Notes: generated by a model not told the origin, from the letters alone. Numbered from the stretch's first letter, positions 12,601-24,400 are shown. The stretch: 64,000 nucleotides of DNA from Amphibalanus amphitrite (GCF_019059575.1 NW_024882206.1:1-64000), one strand, 5' to 3'. A program made the numbers and translations.

Positions 12601-15600
12601 GATCTAGGCTCTGGGCCGAAAGAGAATAAGCCAGCTTATTGGCTAAGAGCCGATCTTCCTCCCTTTTACATTTCCTCATGGCATATTTAAAACTCAGCCT
12701 AGTCAGTCTCATGTGGGAAGCAGCTGCACCTTCCTTAGTAGAGCCACAACGCCTCCAATCAAGAAAAGCTTTGCGAGCTAATTCATGCTTAAGCTTAACA
12801 CTTTGATTCCAGCCCGAAATGGCCTTTGAGTTCCATTGCCGAACTAACGTTTGTGGAATACATTGGTCTGCACCGGATGTGATTACCTGAATCATAGTAT
12901 TGTAAATATTGGAAATACTATCAATATGCTGAGCACTATTGCAGTTTACTGTACAGTCTCCTTGGAGATCGTCCGTGATAGTTTCAAAGTGGGGCTGTAT
13001 CCGTGTAAACACGTACTGATTATATGCTGTTATTGCTGCCTCGGTCGCATTCCCCCATTGCAACTTGGCACGCCTAGGCTTAGGAGGGACAGGTTTAACT
13101 ATCGCAGACGGTACAACCTTAACCCGGCAGTTGCTGGGGTATTTCGCCACCCACCGTTTGCTGGGGGGGGGGGGGGGGGGCGTTAAACGCCCCCAGCCGA
13201 TAACTCGAGAACCAATAGGCACAGCGAAACGCACGAGGCGGCAAACGAAAGAGCGCGACGAGACGCTTCAGATGAGTACTTTAAAGTTGAATTTTGAGGT
13301 CACAGGTCGGGTCAAGCTCAGGTCAAACACCTGAAATCGGGCTTTCAGTAGCATGGACTTCAGGACTTCGCAATGGGCGCCTCTCGCCATAAACTCTGTC
13401 AAAACGGTGCACAATCCATCTTATAAGGCCTACAAGAGTGTCAGCTCCATGTAGGGGCCAGTCAAGCATAGGTCAGGGTCAAGGTCAGGTCAACCGGGTA
13501 GGCACATATCCCCGAAAATCAAAACTGATATTCGCAGCCTGTGACACATGTTTTATAGGTAATTTGGGGCGTAGAACACGATGGTGACATTTATTTTATC
13601 ATATGTGTACGTGCTTGGCTCAAAAAGTTCAATTTAAGAAATTCATGTATCATGGTCGTGAAGTAGTCACGAAAAATTGCCAAGATTCAGTTCAAGATTA
13701 TGGAAAATGCGGAACGATAATCAATAATCGAAGATAGCCATTGGATTGATCATGGTATTGGCAGTCTAATGGCGTTTACAGCATGTCTGTATGTCTATTC
13801 TGTGATTTTATATGATTTTTTGAACATATGCCGTTTTTGGTCGAAAACTCAGAAATCATGACGTCACTAAAACCTCGATATCTCAAAAATTTTCCGACCG
13901 ATTTTTTTAACTTTGTCACAATTAACTTCAATCAATTCCCTACAGGTACCCAAAATTTGGCGCGCTTTATGCTATGGCCCGGCGAAAAAAGTGGGGGCGT
14001 TTAACGCCCCCCCCCCCCCCCAGCAACTCGCGGGTTAAATGTAACGCACAATGGCATATGATCGATTGCACTAATCTGATAACTGACTGAAATATCCTCA
14101 ATACAATTATGCAAATTCTGGTTCGTTAGACAATGATCTAACCAAGATGTAGAGTAGTTAGCAGCACACACATATGTGTATGTACTACTTAAAGGTCCCA
14201 ACAATTGCATATCTGACATTATAAGATTATTATCCTCACAAAACTCGAGAAGTTCCGACATAAAACGTGAACCATATCCATTGGCGTTACAATCGCCTAG
14301 CCCTCGCCCTGGCAGGGCATTTTTCATAACACGGCCTGGCAGGGGGGGGGGGGTCGATGCGACCCCCCCCTCGCGATTGGCTCCTATGGCACCTAGAAAC
14401 ACCAAATTTGGTAGGTAGGTGGGTCCCCTGGAGTTCTCGCCCCTATGCAAATTTGGTTGCTCTAGGTCAATATTTAGGGGGGTTTTGGGGGGGTATAAAT
14501 GTAAAAATTTCGCTAAAAACATGTCAAAAGTGTTTCGCTTATAACTTTTGATCTATTTAAGATAGAGCAAAAGAAAAGCACCAGTAAACTCAGCACGTCA
14601 AGGCGCGTCGAATGCTATACTTTTAAGCTTGCTTAAGTGTACTTAAAGTTTTTCTTAATTTTTAAGTGAACTTTAATTTATTAATTAAGTTCAACTTAAC
14701 CAAATTGCATCATATCGCATATCGTTCGATTCGGCTGATCACAAGGAACACAATGACACCATTTTTTAAGCTCTAGCTTCATTATGTGCCAAGTTATTGG
14801 CAAAAACGTCATTTGACCTCGGTTGACCTCATTTGACCTGACCCATGGATAAGTACACCAAACAAAGAAGCACCAAGTGACCTGCTGTTAAGTATTGTGG
14901 TTTCAAAGCACAAAAGTGATAGAACGAAGCGGATATCTCCAGTATTTTCCGAATTTAGTATTTTCCCATAGGCTTAACATTATGACGTAATGACCTCTAA
15001 CTGACCTCAGGTCAGTGACCTCAAAAACCCGAACTATATGTTATACAACTCGGTGAACTTAGCACACCCTGAAAGTTTGAAGGAAATCAGTCAAAAACTG
15101 TGAGTTGGACAGGTGCAAACAGAAAATTGAAATTTGACCATGACCTTGTACCGGTTTTTCTGACCTGGTGACCTGACCCAAGGTCACCCGGACCTGAAAT
15201 TTTCAGTTCATATGTAAAAAGGTTGCTCCATAGGCTGTGCCAAATTTGGCGGCGCTGCGCGCCGCCGTTTTTACGCTATCTTCGAAAAACCTTAGGGGGG
15301 GGGGTCACATCGACCCCCCCCTGCCAGGGCGAGGGCTAGTATTCCATATAAACAAGTTTGGGCGCGAATTATTTCAAGTGCGCATGTGAGCTCGCCGAGA
15401 CACATGCAAAACTTCTCATAGCTATCCAGGTCCCTATAGTTTGTAGGAAGGTAAACATTGATTAGAGACACGTTGAGAACCTTAACTGCAAGCGATGGTT
15501 GAAGAACCTTTCTCCACAAAATAGCTACCCCACCAAATGGTCTGCCATACAATAGACCATTACCAGAGTCGAAGGAGGTAGTTCCTAGACCGCTGAAATG

Positions 15601-15747
15601 TTCATGAACGTTATTCAACGTATGCAATTCGAACTTTGCAAGCCATGTTTCCTGAAGAAACACAATGTCGTAGCTGTCACAAATAGTTCGAAGCTCAGAG
15701 GAAGACGATTTTAGGGACTGGCAGTTGAATGAGCATACTCTTAGCAT
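9686..15747 (-). CDS. LINE ORF2 (endonuclease-reverse transcriptase), split by three insertions
   Basis: Segments run 15747-15336, 14296-14035, 13118-11751 and 10568-9686; the 4-bp target duplications are counted once. Removing the inserts gives one open frame of 975 codons including the stop, by my count, starting ATG at 15747. The endonuclease shows SFNCQSL, FLQETWL, GGVAILW, INVYLPT, GDCNAN (spanning the E4 site), SWLDHCLT and IDHMPL. The reverse transcriptase shows VSFLDASKAFDRM, NGVRQGGILSPLLFN, FNVYIDDLL (spanning the TATA insertion) and the catalytic SADDIVLL. It would act by nicking DNA and priming reverse transcription at the target. Apart from the insertions I see no stop in frame, so the LINE was whole or nearly so when first hit. 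Confidence 0.88.
10573..11750. mobile_element. Palindrome-word element (TATA target), inserted in LINE reverse transcriptase
   Basis: Terminal inverted repeats start TGTTRCGGGCCAAGTGCG. Flanks are TATA (10569-10572 and 11751-11754). Counting TATA once restores the LINE reading FNVYIDDLL, whereas counting only TA would not. The subterminal regions (10573-10760 and 11576-11750) are arrays of short palindromes: CCATTCGCGAATGG, CCGTTTGCAAACGG, GGACTAGTCC, GGCCTAGGCC and TTCGCACTTGG. The middle is unique sequence with no recognised protein and holds a smaller candidate element. Confidence 0.85.
11194..11485. mobile_element. Small hAT-like candidate nested in the palindrome-word element
   Basis: It starts CAGTGGCGTCGCC and ends GGCGACGCCCCTG, an inverted repeat beginning CAG. 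The interior has GTGTGTGTG and long G- and C-runs. No convincing 8-bp target duplication: TATAGACG against CATCGACC is weak. Confidence 0.45.
13123..14034 (+). mobile_element. E3: piggyBac-like non-autonomous element in LINE ORF2, private word TTGCTGGGG
   Basis: TTAA at 13119-13122 and 14035-14038. The word (AGTTGCTGGGG / GTTTGCTGGGG) is present twice at 5' and once inverted at 3'. The hairpin centre is CGTTAAACG at 5' and its exact reverse complement CGTTTAACG at 3'. Removal with one TTAA restores LINE frame VTFKVVP between endonuclease and reverse transcriptase. The interior shares a GACACATGTTTTAT block with E8 and E10. Confidence 0.9.
14301..15335 (+). mobile_element. E4: same family, inserted at CTAG in the LINE endonuclease, private word CCTGGCAGGG
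   Basis: Flanks are CTAG (14297-14300 and 15336-15339), not TTAA. The frame proves the site: removal with one CTAG gives GILGDCNAN. The word CCTGGCAGGG occurs twice at 5' and inverted once at 3'. The hairpin centre is TCGATGCGA at 5' and TCACATCGA at 3', one base from a perfect reverse complement. The interior has TGACCT clusters, a central GCGTCGAATG..TCGTTCGATT inverted repeat and a GGCGGCGCTGCGCGCCGCC hairpin at about 15249. Confidence 0.9.
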
Positions 15748-15758
15748 AGAGGATGCAT

Positions 15759-16618
15759 CTATCTAGTGACATGAGCTGTTATGCGATCTACACTAGCACT
15801 CCTAGCCATCGGTTTGCCCTGATGAAGCTGTCGATCCTCAGTTTGATCTGCAGCTTTAGCTTCCTTGGGATGGTAAAACCTTTTGATTGATACATGAGAA
15901 GGCCATTTATCTGGGATCATGACACGATCCTTAGAATCAAGGGGTATGGTTACTTTGTACCCCTTGTACCCGTACTTCTCAGCACAGTGAGCGATCTCAG
16001 TGATCTCAGTGACGACCGATTTGTCCGCGCCCGGGCCCAGCAGCCAGTTCACATGTGATCGGACTGCCTCACATGCGTGGTGCTCGTGTGGAGGCGACCA
16101 ACGAAGAGATGTGCTACTCGAGGTGGTGGTGCGACGCCTCTCAGCAGCGTCGAGGAGCTTACCCCAGTAATCACAGCCTTACTGCGACTGGAAGGCCTCT
16201 TCCGTCGGATGACCTCGGTAAAGCCGTCATTGTCGGTGTTGGCAGCCCGAAGTTCAGGCTGTGCGGTCGTCTGCGACATCGGCCGTGAAGATCCCGAAGC
16301 TGTTTCTTGCTGAATGTGCAGCTGACGGGAGCGATCCTCGCGCTCTTCTCCATCTTGGTGCGGTGTCATGTCTGATGACGATGGCTGCTGAGTCCCCGGT
16401 CTTGGAGAGGGCCGCTCCAGGGTCGGCGATGGCACTGGTGGCCGTGCCAAGGTAGCGGATGATGACGGCGCCGCCGGAGCGGATGACGTGCCGGCAGCTT
16501 GGGCGTACGTCAGAGGCGGAGTGGACATGGCCGGCTGCGTTTGCAATTCCAGCATCGCCTGCTTTAGGCCTTTCATCTCGTTTTGCATCTGGGCAAATTG
16601 TCCAAGAAGAACGGACAT
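15759..16618 (-). CDS. LINE ORF1 (nucleic-acid-binding protein), one frameshift
   Basis: An ATG at 16618 opens MSVLLGQFAQMQNEMKGLKQ, a coiled-coil-like N-terminus. A Pro/Ser/Thr-rich linker follows, then DGFTEVIRRKR, then VAHLFVGRLHTSTT, which resembles the start of the RNA-binding fold seen in CR1-type ORF1 proteins. The frame then breaks near 16070-16090 and resumes as AVRSHVNWLLGPGADK..YKVTIP..WPSHVSIKRFYHP, ending at a stop at about 15759. ORF2 starts about 11 bases downstream. The break is the only defect I see in either LINE ORF besides the insertions. Confidence 0.75.
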
Positions 16619-16699
16619 GTCTACATGCTCAGGTGAGGCCGGTGGGATTTCTAGCAATTTATTGCATCCTGGCCTATCTATTCATGTTGGTATTTTTGT

Positions 16700-17100
16700 G
16701 GTGACATTGCAAATTCATGTGCTACTAAATACCTATCATGTAGATTTGGAGCATCTCAAATCAAATCTATGTCTAAGGATATAGATTTGGTATAAGTTCA
16801 AACCACTCTCTGCCAATTCAATTTCCCAGTTCTATCCTACAAGCCATCGTGGACAGCACACAAGCGTAAACAACATTCGATGTCGGTTTGACACTATCAT
16901 AATTCGCTCACTGTCACCAGCGTTTACAGCGATAGCCAAACACTCTTATCGCCTGCGTTTCAAACTCAAATCGAGCCTAATGACCCGTTCATATTGTTGA
17001 TAAAGGCGAGGCTAACGTTCTGTTCACGCTGTGACACTAATAAGTCGACTGAATCTGACAGAAACGAAACGCCTGCCAAATTCCAGAGATACCGTCGGCA
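16700..17100. other. Upstream of LINE, nothing recognised
   Basis: No frame or repeat of note. Confidence 0.4.
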
Positions 17101-17116
17101 GCCGCCGCGCACCCGG

Positions 17117-17144
17117 TGACGTCAGATATACACCAGTGACGTCA
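17117..17144. promoter_or_regulatory. Pair of consensus CRE sites beside a GC-rich tract
   Basis: TGACGTCA occurs at 17117-17124 and 17137-17144, exactly 20 bp (two helical turns) apart. A GCCGCCGGCGGAGCGGCGGGG tract, then G-runs, follows at 17155-17189. CREB/ATF binding is the family expectation. No first exon could be identified. Confidence 0.4.
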
Positions 17145-17189
17145 TCTGTGTTTCGCCGCCGGCGGAGCGGCGGGGAGGGGGAGGGGGGA

Positions 17190-20100
17190 CTCACTGGTCG
17201 GTGTTAAATGGGGTGGAAAGTTGTGAACGATGTCAGCTTCAGTGTGTTTCATTTACGGAACTTATCCTGTGATCTGAGGGCTAGGTCTTATACTCGTATG
17301 ATTTACGAAGGACTCAATTCGGTTACACATTTTTCTACTAGGTATAGCTTAGATAGGTACACGAATCAGGGAAGGGAAGACGGCATGACATGCTCAATTC
17401 AAAAATATTTGGGTACAATTAACGGGCTTCTCGGGGTTGTGCGTTATGCGAAGATATTTGAACTAACTACTTCTTAATCATGAACAGATCAACTTAAATA
17501 TTAATTCTATTACAAGCTTTATACAAACACATCCGGTATGTCATTGTCGGCTCGACTGTCCCTTTTTTCGTGGTGACACACAAATGTCTCAGGTATGTGA
17601 TTGAATGCAAGACTGACTTGAATTAGCTGTCGGGGTGGCTGATGTGACCTGAAAATCAGACTGACAACATTTAACATGATTTGCCTATGCCAGCTTCCAC
17701 GGAGTACTGAGAATAAATTATTCCTTATCTAAAACTTTCATGCACGGCTCTCCGGATATGATGTTGCTCGTTGGCTGTGATTTCAACGGACATCCTGAAA
17801 CTGACATGAACTGATGTGAACTGATGTGAACTGGCGTGAATGGATGAATTATGAGCTTAAAGAGCATCAACGTCATGCCCAACACACGAACTACGCAGAT
17901 AACCCCTTCTGATAAACCCCACTTCCCCGTGTAAGACTCCTGTCTCCCGCAAATGAGTCGGCAGTACAATCAACAGTGTGAAGATGGCATACGTGCTAAA
18001 ATGTTGTTCCTTATTACATTGGAAATTTACGTCATTTCTACGCGTCTTTTCGAACGAGAGAAAGGCTGTGTATTTTTCAGCAAGGCAAGCATTCTTGAAA
18101 GGACACCATCAAAAGACGTTCAGAAATGACAACAGTTCTACAACACGTGTCAACACCAGAAACAGCTGAAAGCTCGTGCTCTTGACGTGAATAGAGCCTC
18201 TCTGTCCACCGTTGAGGACTGAGGAGTTAACAACGTGCGATGAGAATTGTCTGCAATAGTGTCCACATTCGGGCTCATTTCAGACTCGAAATTTCCGCAC
18301 TGGAGATGTCAACCTGTCTGCAGTTAACGTGGCGTGGCTGGATGGATGAAGCTGACAACGCATCGCCGATAGGGATATTAAAAATGTCATTCGGATGTCT
18401 ATTTTTTTTTTCTAGCGCTTCTTTATTGGTGTTTGGTATTTCAGCGTCGCATTTTGGAACACGTATATTATCGGTTTCAGTGGTTTATTTGGTAACACTT
18501 ATGCAATATAATCAGCGTTTATTCATTGGATCAGTTCGATCTGATTTTGATATTTCCCCGTCTTTGTGGTCGGTTAGAATTGGTTGCGGCGTTTTTGATG
18601 CCCCAAAATCCAAAAATTATCCTTGACTATCAGGAAATTCTGACATTCCATTTCCGGAGCAGAAATGGAGCAATGTCCTGATCTACTATACCGATGGACA
18701 GCTGAGAGGCGTAACGACATTTTGCTATTCCAAATCACAAAACACCTGCAGTAAAAAAAGAAGCATTTTCAATAGTAGTGATGCTAAGGCGTTGTCGATT
18801 CAATATATTGATAGATCTTAGTGACCAAAACTCACAAATTGAATAGTTCGCAGATCGTAATTGTATGTCAGAGTGTACTCAAAAAGTCAAAAGCGTTTTG
18901 ATTGTTGAAGGTGGAGTGAAAATTACTCTGTCATTCAAAATAAAAACGCCACTGAAACTGCTTTCAATGCAGATACTTAGCTAAACTCACGTGCTAATTC
19001 CAGTTCAGTTTTCTTTCTTATGAGTGAGCAAAATTGAGTCCGGAAAGTTTCAATGCTATTGCTGCATCCTGATCAATGTGGCATTCTCCCTCCGTTTCCC
19101 GTCCCTTTTTGTTCCTCTATTTTCTTTTGTTCCGAAAGAAAAACGAAGCCAATGTGTCTCGTTCATTTGCGTCCGTGATGACAAATGTGTCGACAGCTGC
19201 AATTGTTTTGAAAGTGTACGGTAATAAATGGGTTTCAGTTTGCATAATACTGTCAAAAAGCCTTAAATTTGGAGCATATGCGCGACACCATGTCGTTCAT
19301 TGGTTTCAAATGATGCGTGCAATAGCCAATATGTGTGATCACTATATAGGGCCTAGTGTATAGGATCTGTGTTTATGAATAAATGTCGGTAAGATATTAG
19401 GCTTCTTCAATCCTGCAACTTTTAGTAAGAATCCTGTAAAGGGCGCGTGCTTTGGCAGAAGCTCTACTTTCACACAGCAAGATATCATCTAAAGGTGGTA
19501 ACGTTTGGTGAAAGTCTTCGTCCTTCGATCATCGTACTTCGTCTTTGATCGTCATTGATTTTCATTGTTGTCCTTCTTTTGATCACACCTTCAAAGTGAT
19601 GTGACAACATTTCAAAGTTGCTGCATTGCCAATTCTCTTATCGTTCGACATATGCCTTAATACATTCTTCCGACAAGTATTCCTTGCCGACACATTGTAC
19701 GGGAGTTGATGAAACTTTAAGCGTTTTGTAAATATCTTGAGAACCGTGAAAATATGGCTGGAAATTGACCAAATTTGACGTTGTTCATTCCTCACGATTT
19801 AAGCCTGCTTTTATTCCAGAATGATGGAAATCGACACATATCAGCGTGTTGTACGAGGCCTAGTGAGATGGTCTCGCTGGCCTAGTGAGACCAGCGATCG
19901 ACCGGAAGCCGAAAAATGCAAATAATTATCTGACTACTGGAGGCGGATGCCTAGTGTGAGGGGATGGTGGGTGGGATGGGATGTGAGGAACTTGTGACTG
20001 TACTGCATGTACCTCTGTTGGTGCGAAGTATATGGCAATATTATTATATTATTAATATTATATCAATCGATAGGACCTAAGGTGTTCAAGCTTTCAAGAA

Positions 20101-21400
20101 CTGCTATCTTTCGTGACCTGGCAGAGTTCAAATCGCACCCATGAATAACACCCCAGCTTTCCTCATAAAACGCCTCAGCCTTGCTCTCCAAGCCAGAAAG
20201 TCTAGCTCTGGCTTACCACCGAGATTGTATTCAGTCTCTGCCACAACGAGGAGCCACGGCGAACGGGGAGCGAGATCTCACACAGACTTTTCCCAAAATC
20301 AACAGCGAGACAGCGAGACGACCGACACCAACGGGGCGCGAGACATTGGGCGAGACGAGGTACAGGACATCAGGCTAGACTGGGCAGAACATGTCCCTCT
20401 CGAGATGCGAATCACGCGTCAAAGAAGCGGCAAGACGAGGCACATAAAACACTGAGTCTAAAAAGCTGACATACAAACGATCATGCTACAAAAAATTGGC
20501 CGACGATTTTACGCAGCTGAGTTAGTCGCGCGGTCAAGAAAGCATTTCGTGAGCCTAAGTGTGGTTGTTTTAATAGTTAACGGCGCAAAACATCATTGAA
20601 AATGAACTATCATAGCGACTAAGTCACTAAGCCAGGTAATGACTGTACACGAACTGTGAATGACTTAATGATTGTACACTAAGAACAATTCAAAAACACT
20701 GATTTTCCCCAAATATAAGCAGACACCCGACACAAAGCAGCCGACGGCGACGTGGATAAAATTTTGCAAACACACATGCTTAGCGAACAATTTGAGAATG
20801 CTAAGAGCACATACAGACACCCGACACAACAATTCTCGAACAGCTGATGAGCAAACATCACAATGACATAGTTGACATCAAATGACATTGACGATTGACA
20901 TTTTGACACTATGAAATTCGTCTCCATTCCCCATTTTTACCTCCTAGAGTACGTACATTTCGACAAGATACTGACAAGACTAGGGCACCGCTTTCTAGTG
21001 AGAATCTTGTCACAACTCACATTTCATTACAAACATTTTACACAAGCATATGAGTTGGACAGGACAAAGCGCTTTGGACTCCCGCATAGACGCAGGTAAG
21101 ACTTTTGTGACGTACCAATAAGTTTTCATCATTCATCTCAGTCACAGCACTAAAGCACAAACATAAAACAAAAACCTTCCGCATTAATTTCCGACCCGTT
21201 GCAACTTTGATAAGATGGTATGAATTGCAAGGAGCTTTACGAATGAATGCCATTTCGCCTTTATGAACAAAAAGTGAGGTTTTGACTACACGTGAAGTGT
21301 TCTATAGTTTTATCACCTGAATGATATTATCAGCCATGCTCGCTTACTGCAATACGTGCTTCAGTGAAAACACCAAAAAACATGAGAAGGCATAGTTATA
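17190..21400. other. Long intergenic stretch, nothing firm
   Basis: Several frames of 60-128 codons occur, none with a domain or exon signals. A short quasi-palindrome of GGCCTAGTGAGA words lies at 19857-19900. An AT-rich (TATTA) stretch lies near 20037-20060. Confidence 0.4.
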
Positions 21401-21429
21401 AAACTAAAAGTTAGGATAAATGTTTGGAC

Positions 21430-21495
21430 CTTTTCCACATCGGGGTAAACGTTTCGAAGCTCTTGTCTTCATCAGAAATCTTATCAGAAATCGGG
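21430..21495 (-). repeat. Fragment with CTGATGAAG..GCTTCGAAACG motif
   Basis: On the - strand CTGATGAAGACAAGAGCTTC is followed at once by GAAACG. Its CTGA-YGAAG, hairpin, TTC-GAAA layout resembles the 351-1063 units, which suggests a related Penelope-like or ribozyme-bearing remnant. Confidence 0.35.
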
Positions 21496-21603
21496 AAGAT
21501 CAGGCCGCGTTACGATCTCAGCCTCGTTAACCGCTCTTCTGACAAAACTTTCACAATACACTACATTCATTCACACAGCCAATAAACAGCCCAATCATTC
21601 AGA

Positions 21604-21747
21604 CCTGCTGAGAAAAGCGGCACAGCTTGGGTGATATTTATCTACCGAAATCTCCCCATGGCCACGGCGTGTGACCTTTCGCTAGATAAAAAGCACGACT
21701 TTCCAGTGACGATGGAATGAACCCAAAGTGTCGCTTTTCTCAGCAGG
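21604..21747. repeat. 144-bp snap-back repeat
   Basis: CCTGCTGAGAAAAGCG at the left matches CGCTTTTCTCAGCAGG at the right, and the inverted match extends imperfectly to GGCACAGCTTGGGT / ACCCAAAGTGTC. An inner CTAGATAAA / TTTATCTAC pair also exists. It may be a miniature transposon or a hairpin RNA source. Confidence 0.6.
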
Positions 21748-21749
21748 AC

Positions 21750-22380
21750 TTTAGTCTTCGCAGCTTTCGAGTCAACAACAAACGGAACCGCCGCATTTTA
21801 CGCGCGAGCAGAAGTAATAAATTAGTCGTGAGTAGCAAATAGATATGTGATTGTGTTCTTGATGCAATGAGCGAGAGAAGTTGAGGGAATTCTTTTAGAT
21901 TTTGTCACTTCAGCTTTTTTTGTTAATTTGCCATGTCATGTACGCACACTGTCGTTCAAAGCCTGTCGCCTTATGTTTGGGATTTTTTTCGTTTGAATAG
22001 CAGAAAATTACCTGTTATATCCTATAAAGATGACTGTAAGTCTAAATCAACTTTGCCTTGTTTTTGAAAGGTGCGCTGCCACTTTCGATGACATAGGAGG
22101 GATTAAACACAACATCACGCATCTAACAAGCCAATTAGACAAACATACCCAGCCACACAAACACACTCAATAATACACTATCGCATTCACAAGAGCCTCA
22201 TTACAATAGCGACATCTTACAGCGAGTTTTACAAACGCGCTACCCCTCGTCCCATTTTGAAATACTGCTCCAATTAGTCGAGAAAAACACGTGCATTTGT
22301 GTCACGCAACCCGCCGGAATGGCAGGTGGGCTCCATTTCTCACTGTCTAAGAGAGACACCGAACACCACACGACACGAGT
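21750..22380. other. Intergenic, nothing recognised
   Basis: No repeat or coding signal seen. Confidence 0.4.
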
Positions 22381-22382
22381 GA

Positions 22383-22736
22383 TCACGTGACTTTGGGCCG
22401 TGGCTCCTCCATCGTTCGCTGCCAGCCGTGTTGACAGGACGGCATGTCACGTGACACCAAGATCTAACCGAAGTGGTAGCGAGGCCCCGACGAGAGTCCC
22501 ACGCACGAAATTGATTTACATTTGGAATAGCCATCATTCTACGACGCCAATGATGTCGTAGATTCGAATTACGTCATCACACGTCACCAAGGTCTGTGAT
22601 ATTCACCGCCTCGTAAATCTTTTACAGCGAGCCCCGCATCTTCATCCAGCTTGCCAAACTGTTTCGCTTGTCTATAAAAAGACGACCGAAACAACAACCT
22701 TGCACTATGCCTGTCAGAAATCAATGCAGTACGCAG
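22383..22736 (+). promoter_or_regulatory. Candidate promoter: E-box palindromes, TATA box and possible short first exon
   Basis: TCACGTGA lies at 22383 and TGTCACGTGACA at 22445 (USF/TFEB-type palindromes). TATAAAA lies at 22673-22679. At 22707 an ATG opens ten codons (MPVRNQCSTQ) ending exactly in CAG|GTAGTG, a plausible donor at 22737. No downstream exon was identified, so this is speculative. Confidence 0.3.
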
Positions 22737-23199
22737 GTAGTGATTATCTCATATAATCTCACTGAATTTCTGCTCCAATGATCTTTAGTCAACCTTTGGC
22801 CTCTACAATTACATTACAGAATACCCTTCCCACATTTTCGACACACGTAAACATTTAACATTAACCGACGGCCTACGTTTCACACACTGCGGTAAGCTCA
22901 ATCTCATGATCCCTCCGAGATTCTGCCCCACTCTGTCCAAATGTCTGACGACCCGTATCTAAATGCCACTTTCAGATCTGTTGATCCTCGCTGTCGTTTT
23001 CTTCTGCACGTATCCGCCACTGAGACCCGAGTTGAGGTTCCTACATCGTAGCACTGGTGTGTGCTAATGTTTAACGTGACCTTTTACTGCTGTGCTGTCT
23101 TGGCGTCCACTGACTATACAAGCCACAATGGCCGAAGCGAAGTTCTGCGCAGCTAAGGTTCGGTTACGCGACACTACCAAGCACTGTTGTTCACCACAG

Positions 23200-23745
23200 G
23201 GTTCTTGGGTACGCACTGAACCATCTCCTGATGCTTTTCACGATCAAGTCCTAATCTCGGGTACGGAAGACGTCCCTGATGTCCGTCACGGTTAACTCCC
23301 AATGTCCGGCAGTTAACTCCTAGTTTCAATCACGGCTAGGTCATGATGTCAGGCAGGATAGCGTCCACGTGCTTTGTGTAGTCCACACGGCTAGGCACCG
23401 CTGCTCAGAGTATTCAAGTCCTGATGGCAAGCACATAACCGTCTACACGTGGAGCGCCGGCTGGACCCTAATGTTCAGGGTTTCAAGTCCTAGTAGTGGC
23501 AACCATTTTGAAGTCCTAACGTGCAGCGCAGTTGGGCCCACCGTTCAGGTCATTCAGTTTCTAAGTTCAGCACAGTTAACTTTTGATATTTAGCACGGCG
23601 AATTCTTGCTGTTCATCACGGTTAATCCTTGCTGTCAAGTTCGGTTTACTTTTGCTTCTCAGCATGGTAACATACTCAACACCGCCAACTCATGATCTTT
23701 AAATCCTGGTAGTAACCACAGTTTTACCTCGCTCACTCTGTTGTA
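23200..23745. repeat. Degenerate minisatellite of GTTAACTCCTRATGTTCA-CACGG type
   Basis: Diverged units of about 25-30 bp recur: GGTTAACTCCCAATGTCCGG, AGTTAACTCCTAGTTTCAA, AGTTAACTTTTGATATTTAG, GGTTAATCCTTGCTGTCAAG. Confidence 0.5.
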
Positions 23746-23789
23746 CCACGTGGCCGTTGAGATGTTTTAGCCGGCGTAATGTGCTATTA

Positions 23790-24400
23790 CCGGCACGGAA
23801 AGTATCTGGAAAAAGAAGGCATAGTTTAGAGAGAAGATACTGAAGGTAAGATACGACAGATACTACAGAGTTTCTGCTGCTAGCTCGGGCTGTAATGGAA
23901 ACAGAAGTGAATAGGCAATGGTCACAGTTCAGATATAAGATACTACATACTTAGCATCTTATCTAAGATAAGATAAGATACTACATATACTACAGATGCT
24001 CTACCAGCCCGGAACTTTGCCTGAAATAGGAGTCTACCATTATATGCAGATACTACAGATACATTGGAGTGCTGCTGCCGCTATCCCGGAGCCTATTTTG
24101 GAAAGCATCTGAAAGAAGAGTACAAGCTACATAGCTTAGGACAGAAACTGAAGAAATAATCTACAGACACTCGACAGTGCTACTTCTAGCCTGGAAAGTA
24201 TCTGAAACAAAAGTACACAATTCATAGCTTAGAGAGGACGATGAAAAAAGATACTACAGATACTGGAGATTCATGTTGCTAGTCAAGAGAGCATCTGGGA
24301 CAACCATTCACAACCTGTGGTGACGGTGTACACAAGATGGGCTAAACAAATCTGACAGAAACACTAGATTAGTCAGATACATCAGATACAACTTATACAA
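23790..24400. repeat. Degenerate tandem repeat containing AGATACTACAGATACT
   Basis: Long units (roughly 100-130 bp) share GGAAAGTATCTG, CATAGCTTAGAGAG, AGATACTACAGATACT and GCTGCTAGC. They are heavily diverged, which indicates age. Confidence 0.5.

Larger units (their letters stand above)
9540..16657 (-). mobile_element. CR1-like LINE, about 4 kb without its three insertions
   Basis: On the - strand the order is ORF1 (15759-16618), ORF2 with endonuclease then reverse transcriptase (15747 to 9686), a short 3' UTR and a (TTATTATTA) tail at about 9540-9553. The two-ORF layout, APE endonuclease and microsatellite tail suit the CR1/L2/Daphne group, but the exact clade is unresolved. Three later DNA elements sit in ORF2: E4 (target CTAG), E3 (TTAA) and a palindrome-rich element (TATA). 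The 5' end is not defined and no target duplication was found. Confidence 0.88.

Noticed and set aside
13065-13334. Frames crossing the E3 border
   Set aside because: They join LINE and transposon sequence; no protein is implied.
16055-16704. Several + strand frames over the LINE ORF1
   Set aside because: Shadows of the - strand LINE coding sequence.
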